Of a stretch of DNA of 64,000 nucleotides, positions 1 to 11,209 are shown in pieces (the stretch's first letter is position 1; each line of letters starts with the position of its first letter). The DNA is taken from positions 7,564,001 to 7,628,000 of the forward strand of contig NC_064675.1 of the NCBI RefSeq assembly GCF_023278565.1, written 5' to 3'. Origin of the DNA: Colletotrichum lupini. Lineage: Eukaryota; Ascomycota; Sordariomycetes; Glomerellales; Glomerellaceae. The notes beneath the pieces are model-generated. The model did not search any database and had not been told where the DNA came from. It saw only the letters and a program-made list of their open reading frames with translations. A program made the translations under genes and the position numbers.

Positions 1-712
1 GTTGGCTGTCGCCTCGGTGTTCTTGAGCACGCCAGCAACGGACTTTCCAATAAAGGGAAGAGATGATGGCGAAACAGGCTCGTTTCCAGAGTCAAAGATT
101 CTGATAGCCTTGTTCTTGATATCGAAGCCCAGAAGGCCACCGCTAAAGTCCTATGCTCGATCAGCACGCTGACTACATGTAAAGATGGGAGAAGGTGATT
201 ATTAGCTTACCCAATCGAAGAAGGGCCCAGTGGCGATACCAGTCCACGTGAATGAGCTGTTCTTCTCAGAGAGCTCAATCAAATAGTCAACAAACTCAAT
301 CTTGGGAGTCAAGATGCCGCCAATCTTAGAGCCGCGGGCCTTGCGAGTGTTGATTCCGAATTCTGATGGGATGAAACGCTTAACTTGAGCGGCAACAGCA
401 GCGTCAGCGAGTGTCTTTTGACTTCCGAATCCAGCATTTCCGACGACAGACACGACGGCGTCCTGGCCCTTGAAAACTTCTGTGACAGCTTCGACTGAGG
501 AGAGATCGATCTTCTTAACAGTGGCCTCGGAGGGGAATGTTGCGCTGGACTCCTTTCTCGAGACTGCTGTGACTTCAAACCCGGCGTCAATGAGGCCACG
601 GACGATGCTGGGGCCAAGGTTTCCGGAACCCTAGTGGAATTAGTGTCGGAACGTTAAGTGACATGATAGGTGAACTTACTCCGACAACAGCGACCTTCTT
701 AACGACAGACAT
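1..712 (-). CDS. NmrA-like / isoflavone-reductase-like NAD(P)-binding protein, 3' end outside window
   Basis: Predicted NAD(P)-binding Rossmann protein of the NmrA/isoflavone reductase (PCBER-like) family, probably a cytosolic reductase or redox-sensing regulator; the substrate is unknown. The start codon is at 710-712. Exons run 712-680, 630-211 and 150 to beyond base 1, with GT/AG introns at 631-679 and 151-210. Splicing the first intron joins MSVVKKVAVVG to GSGNLGP, which rebuilds the N-terminal nucleotide-binding turn. The second exon carries VKRFIPSEFG, typical of this family, then FVDYLIE and TGIATGPFFDW. The C-terminal part lies outside the window. It is transcribed away from the secreted oxidase gene, with about 1.8 kb between them. 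A TATA-like stretch lies on the minus strand near 859-866. Family assignment is firm; function is open. Confidence 0.85.
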
Positions 713-2476
713 GTTGAGACTCTTGGACTTGGTTGAAGACTGTGTTGGAGTTTGGAGTTGAAGAATTGGAGAGTTGAGAGTTGTTTTACGGGTTGTTATC
801 TTCTCAGCTGCGAGTGACTTCAATTTCACCTCTATACTTGGAGGTTGGGCGCAACCTGCTTATATGCTTTGCTGGTGGACAGCTGTCTCCAAGCTTCACC
901 CCGCCTCCACCGAGCTATCGCGCAATAACTGGAGATCTCGCACGATTGTGTATGCATCACGCAAGATCCACCACGGTTTCGCACTCAGTATTATCAATCA
1001 GCATCTCTGCCGTCTGGTGCAACGGCCCCCTCCCGGCGAGCGGGCATTGCTAAGGCGCCGACCTGATCCCCCTATGTCCCGGCGCCCCCACCGCGTCTTC
1101 TCGGTAACAAAGTGCTTCCGGACTCATTTTGCTTCCGAAGAACAGTGGTGGCTTTGTGTGCAACACTAATAAAGAAGGTTCCGGCTGCCGAGTGATGAGG
1201 CGATCCATTTAGACTCGGCACGGTACCCTCCTCTCGGCAGCTAAATGTCTTGGGTTTGCCGCTAAGTTTATCGGGCAATAGCAGCATGGTATTTCAAAGG
1301 CGCACGCACGGGCCGGGACAAAGGCGGACACGGATATTGTCACAAAAAGCGGGCCCACTCAATGTGGGCAGCATTAACCACATCCATATCTCGTGACAGA
1401 TATTTTGACTAGCAATTGAAGTTTGAACAAGTCGCTTCACCGATCCCACACCGGAACAATGCTGGTAGTCTTTTTGGACACATGTGCAAAATACAATTGA
1501 GAGCTTCTAGCAGAAACGATCTGCATTCGTAACGAGTCCATATTACACATCAGAGAACAGCAAGCTACCCTGAACGAAGTCTGGGTACCTACACAACCCG
1601 TGCACAATCCATACAGCGGCAGTATCCCACCGGTCTTTTTACTGAGCCATTATATCCGAAAATGATTATAAAGCCACCTGGCGCAAAAGCAGTGTTCTGA
1701 TTTCCTATCCCTAACTCAAAGAACAAGATTTCTACTGAAGACTAAGAAGGGGACTTTGTCGCCGATGGAAACATGTTTTCACTCTCTGAGCTGCCTTTCA
1801 AAATTGCATGGGGTTCAACGTCAGGCGGTTCCGTTGTCTGAGAAACAAGGGGCTTTTTTTCCCACCAAAAACTAATACATATCCAGACTGACTTCGAAGG
1901 TTATTCCTGCTCCATGCTTCATATTCCACCTACCCGGATCAAACCTGCGCCCCTATACCCTTTCTGACTCTCCCACTGAAGGGAAGAGATTTGACGTGGC
2001 TGCGAAAGATATGTGATGCTCAGCCCTCTCAGCTCAACTGCTCAGAGGTATGCTAGGAAATGAAGCCCATGCCGTGCACCTCCAGCAGCTCGGAAGAATT
2101 GCGTGTTTGCGGAGACCGTCTTGGGCCTGGGCCGCATTCCAGAGCAGAGGGGTCCAAACCACGTGTCGAGATTTAGGAGAAGAAACGAGGAATGTGGGCT
2201 GGAACTCAGTAAGACCTGGGTTCAAGATATGCAAGCCCTGTATGGCCCAAGCCCCTGGGGAGCGAAGTTGGCATTCTGTAGACATGGTCGAAATGCAGGT
2301 TCATGTTGTGAAGTGTAAACAATGCAGCCAAGATGCCGGTTAACGACCATCGCTATAAATGGAGATGTTGATGCCGCCATCAACGACGTTGTCACTTGTG
2401 GACCCTAAGCAAGGCAGAGGCCAGATCCACGTCTATCAGCCGCGCCGGCTATCATACAGTCTTTACCGCCCGAACA
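713..2476. other. Intergenic region between two divergent genes
   Basis: About 1.76 kb shared upstream sequence of the NmrA-like gene (-) and the amine oxidase (+). The open frames present are short, overlap on both strands and resemble no family I know. It probably holds both promoters. I see no tRNA, repeat or mobile element. Confidence 0.5.
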
Positions 2477-4492
2477 ATGTCGCTCTTCAGCACACGTACG
2501 CTCGTTACCGCCCTTTTGTTGGCACAGTCATTCGCTTTACCCGCCCCGGAATCCAAGCCAGTCCAGCTCGAAGAAAGAAACATCTGCAACGACGGCGAGC
2601 TTGCTGCCAAGAATCCGCGCGCAGCTTTCTTCCGCAAGGTCGTGGATGAGTCAAACTATAGCAACCATAGTAGAGTACCGACGCCGAAGGATGTTCCCCT
2701 AAAGGTCGGCATCATTGGCGGTGGAGCTGCCGGACTCTACGCTGCCATTCTACTTGACTCCCTCGGAATTGACTACGACATTCATGAGGTCTCTGGACGC
2801 ATTGGCGGGAGAATCTTCACCTACCATTTTGATCAAGAGGCTTGGGACAAGTCCACACCCGTAGACCCTGCCTACTATGATTACTACGTGAGTTGTTGTC
2901 GCTATACAGCGCACCATTCCCTAGCTGACATGATCACTGCAGGACGTCGGCGCCATGCGCTTCCCTCCGATGCCTTACATGAGCCGCATCATTGGAAATG
3001 ACTCATGGAGTCTTATCCCCTACATCAATGCGAGGGTAGCTGAACGCGACCAGGTTGTTAAGAAACACTACATCTTCAGAACGGACAACACGTTCAGACG
3101 ATTCAATGGCATCACCTCTCTTCTCCAAGACCCGAACTCTGCCTCCCCTGCTAGGTACGACGTTCCGGTATTCAACTCGACCTTTAACACGCAGTCTGCG
3201 TACAATGTGTGGAAGGCTCAAGTCAGCAGCATGACGACAGCGCTCTCAGCCAATTTTGACACAGGTTTCAACCTCCTCATGAAGTATGATTCCATGACGG
3301 TCCGGGACTTCCTCTTGGACCAGGGCTTTACCAACACCGAGATCGACTGGATGGAGACCATCAACGATGCCACAGGTCACTACGATATGTACTCCATGTC
3401 TCAAGCCGTCCTAGAGCAGTGGATTTTTGACAGTGCAGATATTCACAACTGGTCGCTGATCAACGGCGGTATGGACATGTTGACCAAAGGCATGAACCTC
3501 ATTGTGAAGAACAAGCCCGTTCTGCACAACAGGGTTTCCGACATTAAGAAGAATGCCAATGGCTCCTTGAAGATTGTCGTCAACGGCACCAAGGAGTACG
3601 ACTACGCTCATGTCATCTCAACTGTTCCGTTGGGCGCCCTCCAGGCTATCAACATGACCGAGCTAGAGCTCAACTATTTCGAAAACCATGCCATCCGCTC
3701 TCTCAAGTAAGTCCACTTACCTTCTACTTCAGCCGGGTTTCTTCTAAACCCAAGCTAACTTCGTACTGAAGCTACGATCCTTCGACAAAGATTGGATTCA
3801 AGTTCAAGACTCGCTGGTAAGCTGTTTTCCGGCCATAGCATCAAACTTGGGGGTTTAACTAACTCGCTCATTGCAGGTGGGAAAACCTCGCCACCGGTCC
3901 TTTCAAGGGCGGTCAATCCTTCACCGATCTTCCTATCCGCCGCTGTGTCTACCCCTCTTACGGCGTCGATGTCCCGGGTGCCCCGGGAACCATGATTGCC
4001 AGCTACGTCTGGGGCCAGGATGCCTCCAGACTAGGCTCCTACATGAACCCGCACAATGAGAAACAACAGGCACCTTATCAGCCAGAGAGCATCGACGTCA
4101 TGGTCGACTTGACTCTGAGGAACCTGGCAGAGCTCAACGGCGTGTCTCACGAGTTTCTCCTGTCGCAATTTGAGGGATACCACGCCTACGACTGGTACGG
4201 ATCGGCTTATTCCAACGGCGCCTTTGCCATCTTCGGCCCGGGGCAGTTCAGCAGCACGCTGCCGTGGTTGATGAGGCCTTCTGCTGATGGCCACATGCAC
4301 TTCGCGGGCGAGGCGCTGAGTTCGGGCCACGCTTGGATCATCGGTGCGGTCAACAGCGCCTGGAGAACTGTGTTTGAGATTCTTTGCACTGAAGGTCTGG
4401 AGGACAAGAAGAAGCAGTTCGTTGAGCAGTGGGGTGTTATTGATGAGGTTGACATGGGCTGGTATGACTGGTCTCCAGAGGGTTTTCCATGA
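2477..4492 (+). CDS. Secreted flavin amine oxidase, L-amino-acid-oxidase type
   Basis: Predicted FAD-dependent oxidase that would deaminate L-amino acids (or amines) to oxo acids, ammonia and H2O2 outside the cell. Exons are 2477-2887, 2943-3706, 3772-3816 and 3877-4492, giving 611 residues. Residues 1-20 form a signal peptide with a hydrophobic core. The FAD-binding VGIIGGGAAGLYAA lies at about 77-90. Splicing intron 1 restores DVGAMRFPPMPYM, a hallmark of L-amino acid oxidases. Splicing introns 2 and 3 restores FKTRWWENL, followed by FKGGQSFTDLPIR. The C-terminal FAD motif is HMHFAGEALSSGHAWIIGAV. The start was chosen because it begins the signal peptide; an upstream in-frame codon adds 27 residues that bury it. 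The exact substrate cannot be read from the sequence; monoamine oxidase activity is the main alternative. Confidence 0.9.
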
Positions 4493-5076
4493 GGGCAATA
4501 GAATCTCGGCTCTGAGCACGGGGTTGCGGGGTGCATGGTGCAGTAACGAAGCCAGCTAAAGGTTGCGCGCATCTGTCTTCAACCAAGTATCCGTATTTCA
4601 TTGTCTACCTTACTTTTACTACCAAACTCAACAAGATATACGTAATGTTAATTCTACAATCACGCAGATATCCGTAAGGCCATCTGTGTTTTACCGCAAT
4701 GCGCGTTCACTGTTTGCGAAAATTGGTTTTGGTGTTTACGGGCTTCGTACAATTACTGGGATGTTGTCCCCTGCCTTGATCTCTGAAGCTACACCAAACT
4801 ACACGGACCAATCTGAGAGCCGCTCGTAGGAGCCGTCATTATGAGCCATCTCGACTCATCCACACTTCCTAATCTAGCTCACCGATTCCCCACCCAACCA
4901 GCTCCCTTTCTGATTTGAATCTCTCCGTCACTCGTTTCCACGTGCCGTCGCTTGACAACATCGTATAGTACAGAGAGACTTGAATTCCCTGGACTGTCTC
5001 GAGACGTAAGTCAAACCAATCTTTTGTCAAAGCACTTCTGCCTCTCATTCAAAGAGAGGCCCAATAATCTGACTCC
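4493..5076. other. Intergenic region upstream of bZIP gene
   Basis: About 580 bp between the oxidase stop codon and the bZIP gene. I see no conserved coding sequence. It probably contains the oxidase terminator and the bZIP promoter and leader. A pyrimidine-rich stretch near 4860-4940 is typical of a fungal core promoter. Confidence 0.4.
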
Positions 5077-5913
5077 ATGGCAACACTACAATCATCCCCA
5101 TTTCCTACGTGCAGCTGGACTCGACCAGTATTCTACCGAGAACAGCAGCCAAAGGAGCCGGAACCACCTTGGGGAGCTTACCTGGTGGGATTCTCATCAG
5201 GCAATGGGCCCTATGTTTGGGTGGCAGGGCATCACGACAGACTCAGGGGATGGATCTCAACTTCCAGACTACCAAATCCCTCTCGATCCGCAACTTGAAG
5301 CCGATGAGTTGCCTCGAGCAAGTAGTCAGGACGACAGCATCGCTGCGCTGGGGGCGTTGCATACAGGTCGGGAAGATGTCTTTCTGGGTATGCTTGGTAG
5401 CATCGAGCCTTCCCAATCACCAGGACCGCATGGTACGTTCAAGTGGTGTTGATTCACCTAGCCATCTTCTTACTGATATCCATCTCAGACTGCCAACCAT
5501 CTCAAACAGCCACTCATAGAAGCCCACCGGAAAGCATTCCAATCACCTTGGATAATCCCAAGTCCATCTTCTCCTCGACCTTTTATTCGAGGAGGACCAC
5601 TTCCGATCCTCTGCCTTCACAGCCCTCAGCCCCCGCAACTCAGCGCCGCGGTCACTCCGCATCTGGCACCAAACGCAAAGCCAACGGATCTCCAACCACT
5701 GACCTCGACTCGATCGATGAAGATAACGCTAATGCTATCAAAAGACAGCGCAATACTGTCGCAGCTCGAAGATATCGTCAAAAAGGCCGTGACCGCATAA
5801 CGGAGCTAGAATCTGCTCTCAAAGTTGTCGAGGAGGAGCGTGACAGACTGAAGCTGCAGCTCGCGAGAAGGGAGGCCGAGGTTGACGCGTTGAGAGAAAT
5901 AATGAAGAAGTAG
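5077..5913 (+). CDS. Small bZIP transcription factor
   Basis: DNA-binding regulator with a C-terminal basic leucine zipper. The basic region KRQRNTVAARRYRQKGRDR contains the N-x7-R spacing, and the heptads that follow (LESALKVVEEERDRLKLQL) form the zipper; the protein stops soon after. The N-terminal part is acidic and Ser/Pro-rich, as in activation regions. The intron at 5433-5488 is well supported: it joins the frame ending SQSPGPH to DCQPSQTATHRSPP. The 5' end is uncertain. My best model starts at ATG 5077, removes 5128-5200 and gives 235 residues. A shorter model starts at ATG 5204 (217 residues). The zipper resembles the Cpc1/Gcn4 class only in general layout, so I assign no symbol. Confidence 0.78.
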
Positions 5914-6043
5914 GGTGTTACTGTCTTCCACCAGAAAATCGTACCATGTATTAGTATGAAACCCTCATTCCTATCATTCGTCGCGGGCTGGCATGAGAAA
6001 CAACATCGCTCCCAAAGTGTTTGATAATATTGCATCTGATGCA

Positions 6044-7984
6044 TTACTCCAATTTCGATTTGGAATCCAGTGCGCGCATCGTGGTGATTAAGTCCTGAGG
6101 CGGTTGTTCAGGCTGCCTCTCTAGATGTATCATTACATCAACAACGCTATGATTTTCCTTTTTGTCCCAATTCACCACCGCCCCAACAACACCCCATGGG
6201 AATTGCCGAATCGAGTTCTGTTGAAGAGACGCAGTTCTGTCAGAATAGCGCATGAAAGAATAAAATCCGATGGATGCGCCGACATTTGAGGGTGCTGGTG
6301 TGACTTTACAGCGCCACCTTTGCTCTGGAGATTGAGATTCTGGCCTTGAATCCTTTCCATACAAGACAGCAAACTGTAACACTCGCCGTTGCCCTTTCAA
6401 CTCCTCTAATTCAATCACGAAAGCCCAGATTGGATCGCACATAAATGCGACTGCTCTTCTAAACTCCCCCGGTTTCGTCTGGAAGGCGTACGCATCCCCT
6501 TTCATCTCCATTTTCAGAGGGGGGTACGCAGTAAGAACGGTCGCAGACACAGCCTCATTCCGCCTGTCAAATCGCAGCCGGGATTTCTCGGGCTTTAGAT
6601 TCCAGGACTCTGCTAGAGATTCGACGTAGTACGCTGGAGTTGCCCGGAGATAGAACGTTGTCAATTGAAACATCTCTAGCATCGCAAAGGGGACCGCATA
6701 GAGTCGATCTGTATCGCGCCGATACGCCTTAGCCGCGCAATTTGTATACTTATCTTCGTCTGAAAGCATGATACAGAGACAATATATGCCGTTCGGTAAA
6801 TGAATGTTCAAATCAGTCCACGCAAGCCAAGTGTTTGGATGTGGGTTCAATTCCCTGTTCGTGAACATGGTAATTGAGATACCCCGCGGCGATAACGCAG
6901 GCGGAGAGAAATCAGGCCTCAGATGCGGTTGATGAACGTCGGTAGTGACGCCATTCAGATAAGGCTTAATGCACCTGAGCATTAACTCTTTATCTGGCTT
7001 GATCAAACTTGAACACGTTGATCCTCGCACACTGATCCTTTGCATGCCACTGTCAAAATCTCTTTTAATCGCAGCTTCCGAAACATGGCTCGTATCTATT
7101 CTCATAGTGCCGAAGTCTCCCGGATGCGACGCAAGGGCCGATGAGTATATTCTGAGCGGCTGGGGCGACGTATCGTATGACGTCCAGGCCATTAAGCTAT
7201 AGCCTTCAATGGTTCTGAGAATCTCTTCTTGGAGGCGGCGGAACGCACGGTCTCCTTCGCCATATAGAAGCGGCATGTTGACGTCAAATATGCCTAACAG
7301 GCAATAAGCCATGTCTTCGACGCGAGTTGTTTCTCGGCTGGCAGCCCACTGCATTCTACTCCACACAGTGAACTTTGACAGCTTTTCTACGCCTTCTGAC
7401 TCGAGAGCCTCTTTGTCGATCATGGTGTGTTCGTGGATGATACCCGAAAGATCACTCCTCGTCCCAAGAAAGGACCAGTCTGAAACATGAAAGTCGACTC
7501 TTTGCGGTGCAATAAGCTCTTGAAGAGTCCACCCTCGTGTAAACCATCGGCTCCTGAGGAAAGCATTCTGATCCTTTTTGATGGAGGTAACATACTTCGA
7601 GTCCAGGTCAGGAGCGAGATTCAGAAAGCCAATAAGCGGGGCGTATCTCAATGGAGGCACATCTTCAAGGTAGGCGTAGCAGATCTCAGCTTCTCTGTAC
7701 CAACGGAACATGGAGTTGATGGCCTCGGATAGCTCAGAGCTCGAAGACTTGTCGATACAGCATGTGTCGATCCAGATCCAGTCAAAGCCATCACCCAGAG
7801 CGAGCGTACAAGCGCCCTTGATCTTATTCCATCCAGCTTTGATACTAGAAGCAGCCCAGTCTCCTGCTTCCGTATCCTGGAGAATGATCTCTTCCGAGCC
7901 CCATGTATGGGAAAGAATGGCGTACTTGGGTCTTTGGCTCACAAACTCCTTGACCTTGAGCGTCGTGGTGTTTAGCAGTCGCAT
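6044..7984 (-). CDS. HET-domain (heterokaryon incompatibility type) protein
   Basis: Single-exon protein of 646 residues with an N-terminal HET domain (PF06985), the domain that triggers cell death in fungal non-self recognition. It opens with MRLLNTTTLKVKEF, followed by YAILSHTWG, then FDWIWIDTCCID and WYREAEICYAYLEDV. Next comes WFTRGWTLQELIAP, and then the conserved stretch ending MAYCLLGIFDVNMPLLYGEG near residue 250. The C-terminal 400 residues show no ankyrin, WD40 or NACHT repeats that I recognise. An in-frame ATG at 8071 would add 29 residues, but MRLLN is the usual family start. Genomes of this type carry many HET genes, so a specific incompatibility role cannot be claimed. Confidence 0.9.
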   Translation of the reverse strand: MRLLNTTTLKVKEFVSQRPKYAILSHTWGSEEIILQDTEAGDWAASSIKAGWNKIKGACTLALGDGFDWIWIDTCCIDKSSSSELSEAINSMFRWYREAEICYAYLEDVPPLRYAPLIGFLNLAPDLDSKYVTSIKKDQNAFLRSRWFTRGWTLQELIAPQRVDFHVSDWSFLGTRSDLSGIIHEHTMIDKEALESEGVEKLSKFTVWSRMQWAASRETTRVEDMAYCLLGIFDVNMPLLYGEGDRAFRRLQEEILRTIEGYSLMAWTSYDTSPQPLRIYSSALASHPGDFGTMRIDTSHVSEAAIKRDFDSGMQRISVRGSTCSSLIKPDKELMLRCIKPYLNGVTTDVHQPHLRPDFSPPALSPRGISITMFTNRELNPHPNTWLAWTDLNIHLPNGIYCLCIMLSDEDKYTNCAAKAYRRDTDRLYAVPFAMLEMFQLTTFYLRATPAYYVESLAESWNLKPEKSRLRFDRRNEAVSATVLTAYPPLKMEMKGDAYAFQTKPGEFRRAVAFMCDPIWAFVIELEELKGQRRVLQFAVLYGKDSRPESQSPEQRWRCKVTPAPSNVGASIGFYSFMRYSDRTASLQQNSIRQFPWGVVGAVVNWDKKENHSVVDVMIHLERQPEQPPQDLITTMRALDSKSKLE

Positions 7985-8270
7985 GTTGACGGTAGCGAGA
8001 GTAGGGGTTGGCGCGGGGAAAGCAGGCAAGGTGAGGAAATTCGACCAGATTTCTAGGTAGTTCTCAGCCACGTGATGTATGCATCCATTTCAGCTGAGGC
8101 TGAGTTATCTGCATGTCGCAAGTGGTTGATTGGTCACAGTTGAACTTAGCATAGGATCATGGGATTGGGAGTTTTTCTATTTCAATTTTCTAGTGACCTT
8201 ATTTAAGGAGCTTCAGTCGGGTCCCTATCACCTTTTGTTAGCCTCGCTTTCTTAGACACACTTCATCAAG

Positions 8271-9361
8271 TCATTTGACAACATACCAATCGGTCACCAA
8301 GTGCTCATCGAGCGCGTCCAATGCAGCCAGATCCTCCTGAGAGATTTCATACTCAGCCACGTTCGCATTCTCAATGAGACGCTCCTGGCGCACACTCTTA
8401 GGAAGAGTAATCATCCCACGGTCCAGAGACCAGCTACAGAGGCGTTAATCAGATGCTGTGATCATATCGAAACAGGGATGATAACTCACCGAACAAACAG
8501 CTGCGCAGGAGTGCAGCCGTACTTCTTGGCCAGCTCCAGGATCTTGGGGTGCTTCATGCGCATGCCGCGGGCCAGCGGCGCGTAGGCCTCAATGGCAATG
8601 TTGTGCTTGGCGCAGGTCTCTCTGATGCGAGTCTGCGTGTTGAAGGGGTGGACCTCGATCTGGTTGATGACGGGTGCGATGCGAGGCTTCGATGCCATCA
8701 ACTCTTCAATCTGTAAATCTTGTCAGCGTCTCTTGAGTTCCCAAACGCAATGCCTCAGCAGGACTCTCGAAAGTCTGAGCAAACTCACATGAGCAGCACC
8801 GTAGTTGCTGACACCACCCATCTTCACCTCCCCAGCATCAATCGCATCCTCAATCGCCTTCCAACTCGTCAAGCGAGCCTCCTTGCCACCATACGGACTA
8901 TGCAGCAAAAACAAATCAATGTACCCCAGCCCAGCAACCTGAACAGACTCCTTGATCGACTTGCGAACGGCGTCGTACGAGGTACTGCTGCTCGCCAGCT
9001 TGCTCGTGTAAAACACGTCGTCGCGCTTCAGACCCTGCGTGTTTTGAGGGCTGGCAAGGAAATCGGCAATCGCTTTACCTGATTCCGCTTCGTTGTCGTA
9101 CATTTGCGCGCAGTCGAAGCCGCGGTAGCCGGCGGTCAGGGCCCATGGGATGGACTTTGTGGCTTCGCGGCCTGACATGCAGTAGAGACCCAACTGGATC
9201 TGGGGGATGGACTTGCCATTTGCGAGCTTTGGTCTGCGTTAGCTGATGTGCCCGGAGTTACGGGACTGTGGATAATATGGATGGTATCGTGATGACATTC
9301 AGGGTGAGAGGTGAGAACTCACTGTGAGGCGCGTGGCCAGAGTGTACTTGTTGGACGCCAT
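8271..9361 (-). CDS. Aldo-keto reductase
   Basis: NADPH-dependent aldo-keto reductase of the small monomeric barrel type (286 residues), reducing aldehydes or ketones; the substrate is not evident. Exons on the minus strand are 9361-9323, 9226-8789, 8710-8490 and 8433-8271. The first splice gives TLATRLTLANGKSIPQIQLG, the usual first strand of the barrel. The catalytic tetrad is visible: Asp51 and Tyr56 (FDCAQMYDNE), Lys89 (FYTSKLAS) and His122 (LFLLHSPYGG). The later splices rebuild GGVSNYGAAHIEELM and PAQLFVRWSLDRGMITLPKSV, matching the family. The terminus DWYVVK is the direct read-through; a further small intron after the Trp codon would give a slightly shorter end. It is somewhat shorter than the common 300-320 residues. 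Confidence 0.9.
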
Positions 9362-10046
9362 TGTGATTGCTTTGGTCTCACTTTCGATATCGTAAGATTC
9401 GACTTTGGAGAGAACAAAGTGAGAAGGAATCCAGAATTCACTCGGAGTTTGAGAGTCGCAAGAGTTGTCGCCGACATTGCGGGCTGTACCCGCCGTGACA
9501 TCACGCTGAAAAGAGGGGCGGTGGCGGGGCATCATTCCGCCCCGGTTTCGGTCTCCGAACGAACGTCTGGAAATCTCCGGGAGCCAAAATTCAACTCGGA
9601 CCTGAACACAGACGCATCTCGGGAGCACACTGCCCCACCGTTGGTTCCATGGAGATATTCTTGCGCTATTTCCCTGTCAAGCTCGCCCGATCCCCGAGAG
9701 GATCGTACGAGTAAGGTAGCATCAACGCCAGACCGGGCTTTTGCACCACACTTGCCCCGCGGTTTCCAACACATCCGGAGGTGATTCCGCGGCACGAACT
9801 CGAGCGCCGCCTAAAGTTTCCAGCGCTGGGTGTCACCAAAGAATAGGCATCAAGCAGACAGCACTCAACTTGCACGAACATCATGAATCGTCTATGCATT
9901 CTTCTCACGGGGTATCTAGGGTGGTTGCCTGCGACTCACTTACATCCCCTCAAAACAATCCCGCAGCTCCAACACGCAATCGCAATCTGTAAATCAAAGG
10001 TAAGTTGATGCTCAAATGCTTATGATACACCCCACGCCAAGCGAAC
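9362..10046. other. Intergenic region
   Basis: About 690 bp between the start of the aldo-keto reductase and the stop of the receptor-like gene, both on the minus strand. It should hold the reductase promoter. Open frames on either strand show no family resemblance. I see no repeats. Confidence 0.4.
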
Positions 10047-11209
10047 TCAATCGTCCCACTCCTCATCCAGCTGGTCTATCAGTCGGTTCTCATCTTCACG
10101 ATTGCGGCCTCTGCTCGGTGACCCAGACAGATGGCTGTATCCTCGTCTCCCGGGGAGTAGCTGTGCACAAGAAGAGGTCGCGATAATGAACATGTCCTGC
10201 AAATCATGTCAGAATCGATTCTGAGAAAAAGAGTCGCGAATACTACGTACACTGACAAAGCTCCAAATGCCAGCCCAGAGGCTGTAGTTGGGAAGCTGTC
10301 GCCAACCGCGCGCATGCGCGACAGTCCTTTGGTAGAACACGCCACCTCCAAAGTAGACGAGTACGGCAATGACAAATATGATGGCAAACACACTGCCGGG
10401 ACCAACGCTACCGGGCTGGTGAGGTTCGGCTCTGGGGCACGCATGCTGGGAACGGGCCTCGAAGAAGTACGCGCAGTCATCGGGGTCTGAGCCGACAAAG
10501 GAGATATGCGCAGCTCCACCGACCTGCTCGGTATCGCAATGGAAGGAGATGGTGGCAGACTTGCGGCGCGTGGTCGAGTCTGAGTCGTCCTTGTCGGCGG
10601 TGACCTTGTTTTGGGTGTTGCCAAAGGCGCTCAAAGCCGTGGATTCCTCCTCGTCGGCGTACTTGTTGTATGACGCCCCATCATGGGCTTTGGATCGTTT
10701 CGATTTGGTCTTTCCACATGGGGAACCGTTCTTGTACTGCAGGACGAGTATGCGCCCGCGGGTCTGAATGTCCATGGATGATGACCTGAAGATCGATGTG
10801 ATCAGTACTTGTGCGTCCGGTGAAGAGTTTCGTGGGATACATACCCAATGGAGTACACCTCATTCTTGTATTCGTAGAACGCGCTCACGTTCTTCGATTC
10901 GGTCTTTGTCAGGCCTTCAACGTCGTCAAGTGCCTCAATGACTGGCGCGCAAATGTTCAAAGTGAAGTTGCGGCCATAGTCCCATCCTCTGGCGTGATAA
11001 TCGGTCGTGACGCCTGACTTTGATGACTTGCCCTCCTCCGGCTTGACGGCGATATCCGGCCGCAAGTCATAGAAAGCCCCGCTGCCGCTCTTGGATGCCG
11101 CCGTACATGCCGGTGCACTTGTTGTCGTTGAAGACGTCGCGGTATCGGCAGCGCGAGCTGTCGAAGCTGCGAGAAGGAGCAAAAGTGTCGAGGAATGTAG
11201 GAAATGCAT
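10047..11209 (-). CDS. Mannose-6-phosphate-receptor-like type I membrane protein (Mrl1/Atg27 class)
   Basis: Predicted type I membrane protein of 349 residues cycling in the Golgi-endosome-vacuole route. Exons are 11209-10845, 10785-10251 and 10196-10047. It begins with a signal peptide (MHFLHSSTLLLLLAASTARA). A luminal domain follows with YDLRPDIAV, then DYHARGWDYGRNFTLNICAPV, and later ISFHCDTE, the Cys pattern of an MRH fold. One membrane segment lies at about residues 253-273 (FAIIFVIAVLVYFGGGVFY), followed by RGWRQLPNYSLW. The cytosolic tail ends in ENRLIDQLDEEWDD, a short acidic tail that may act in sorting. An upstream ATG at 11233 would add eight residues before the signal peptide. 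Atg27 shares the domain plan; the acidic tail makes the Mrl1-like receptor the better guess. Confidence 0.82.

Noticed and set aside
4952..5203. Continuous upstream frame as the N-terminus of the bZIP gene
   Set aside because: It has no ATG; a spliced start at 5077 keeps phase and needs no unusual initiation codon.
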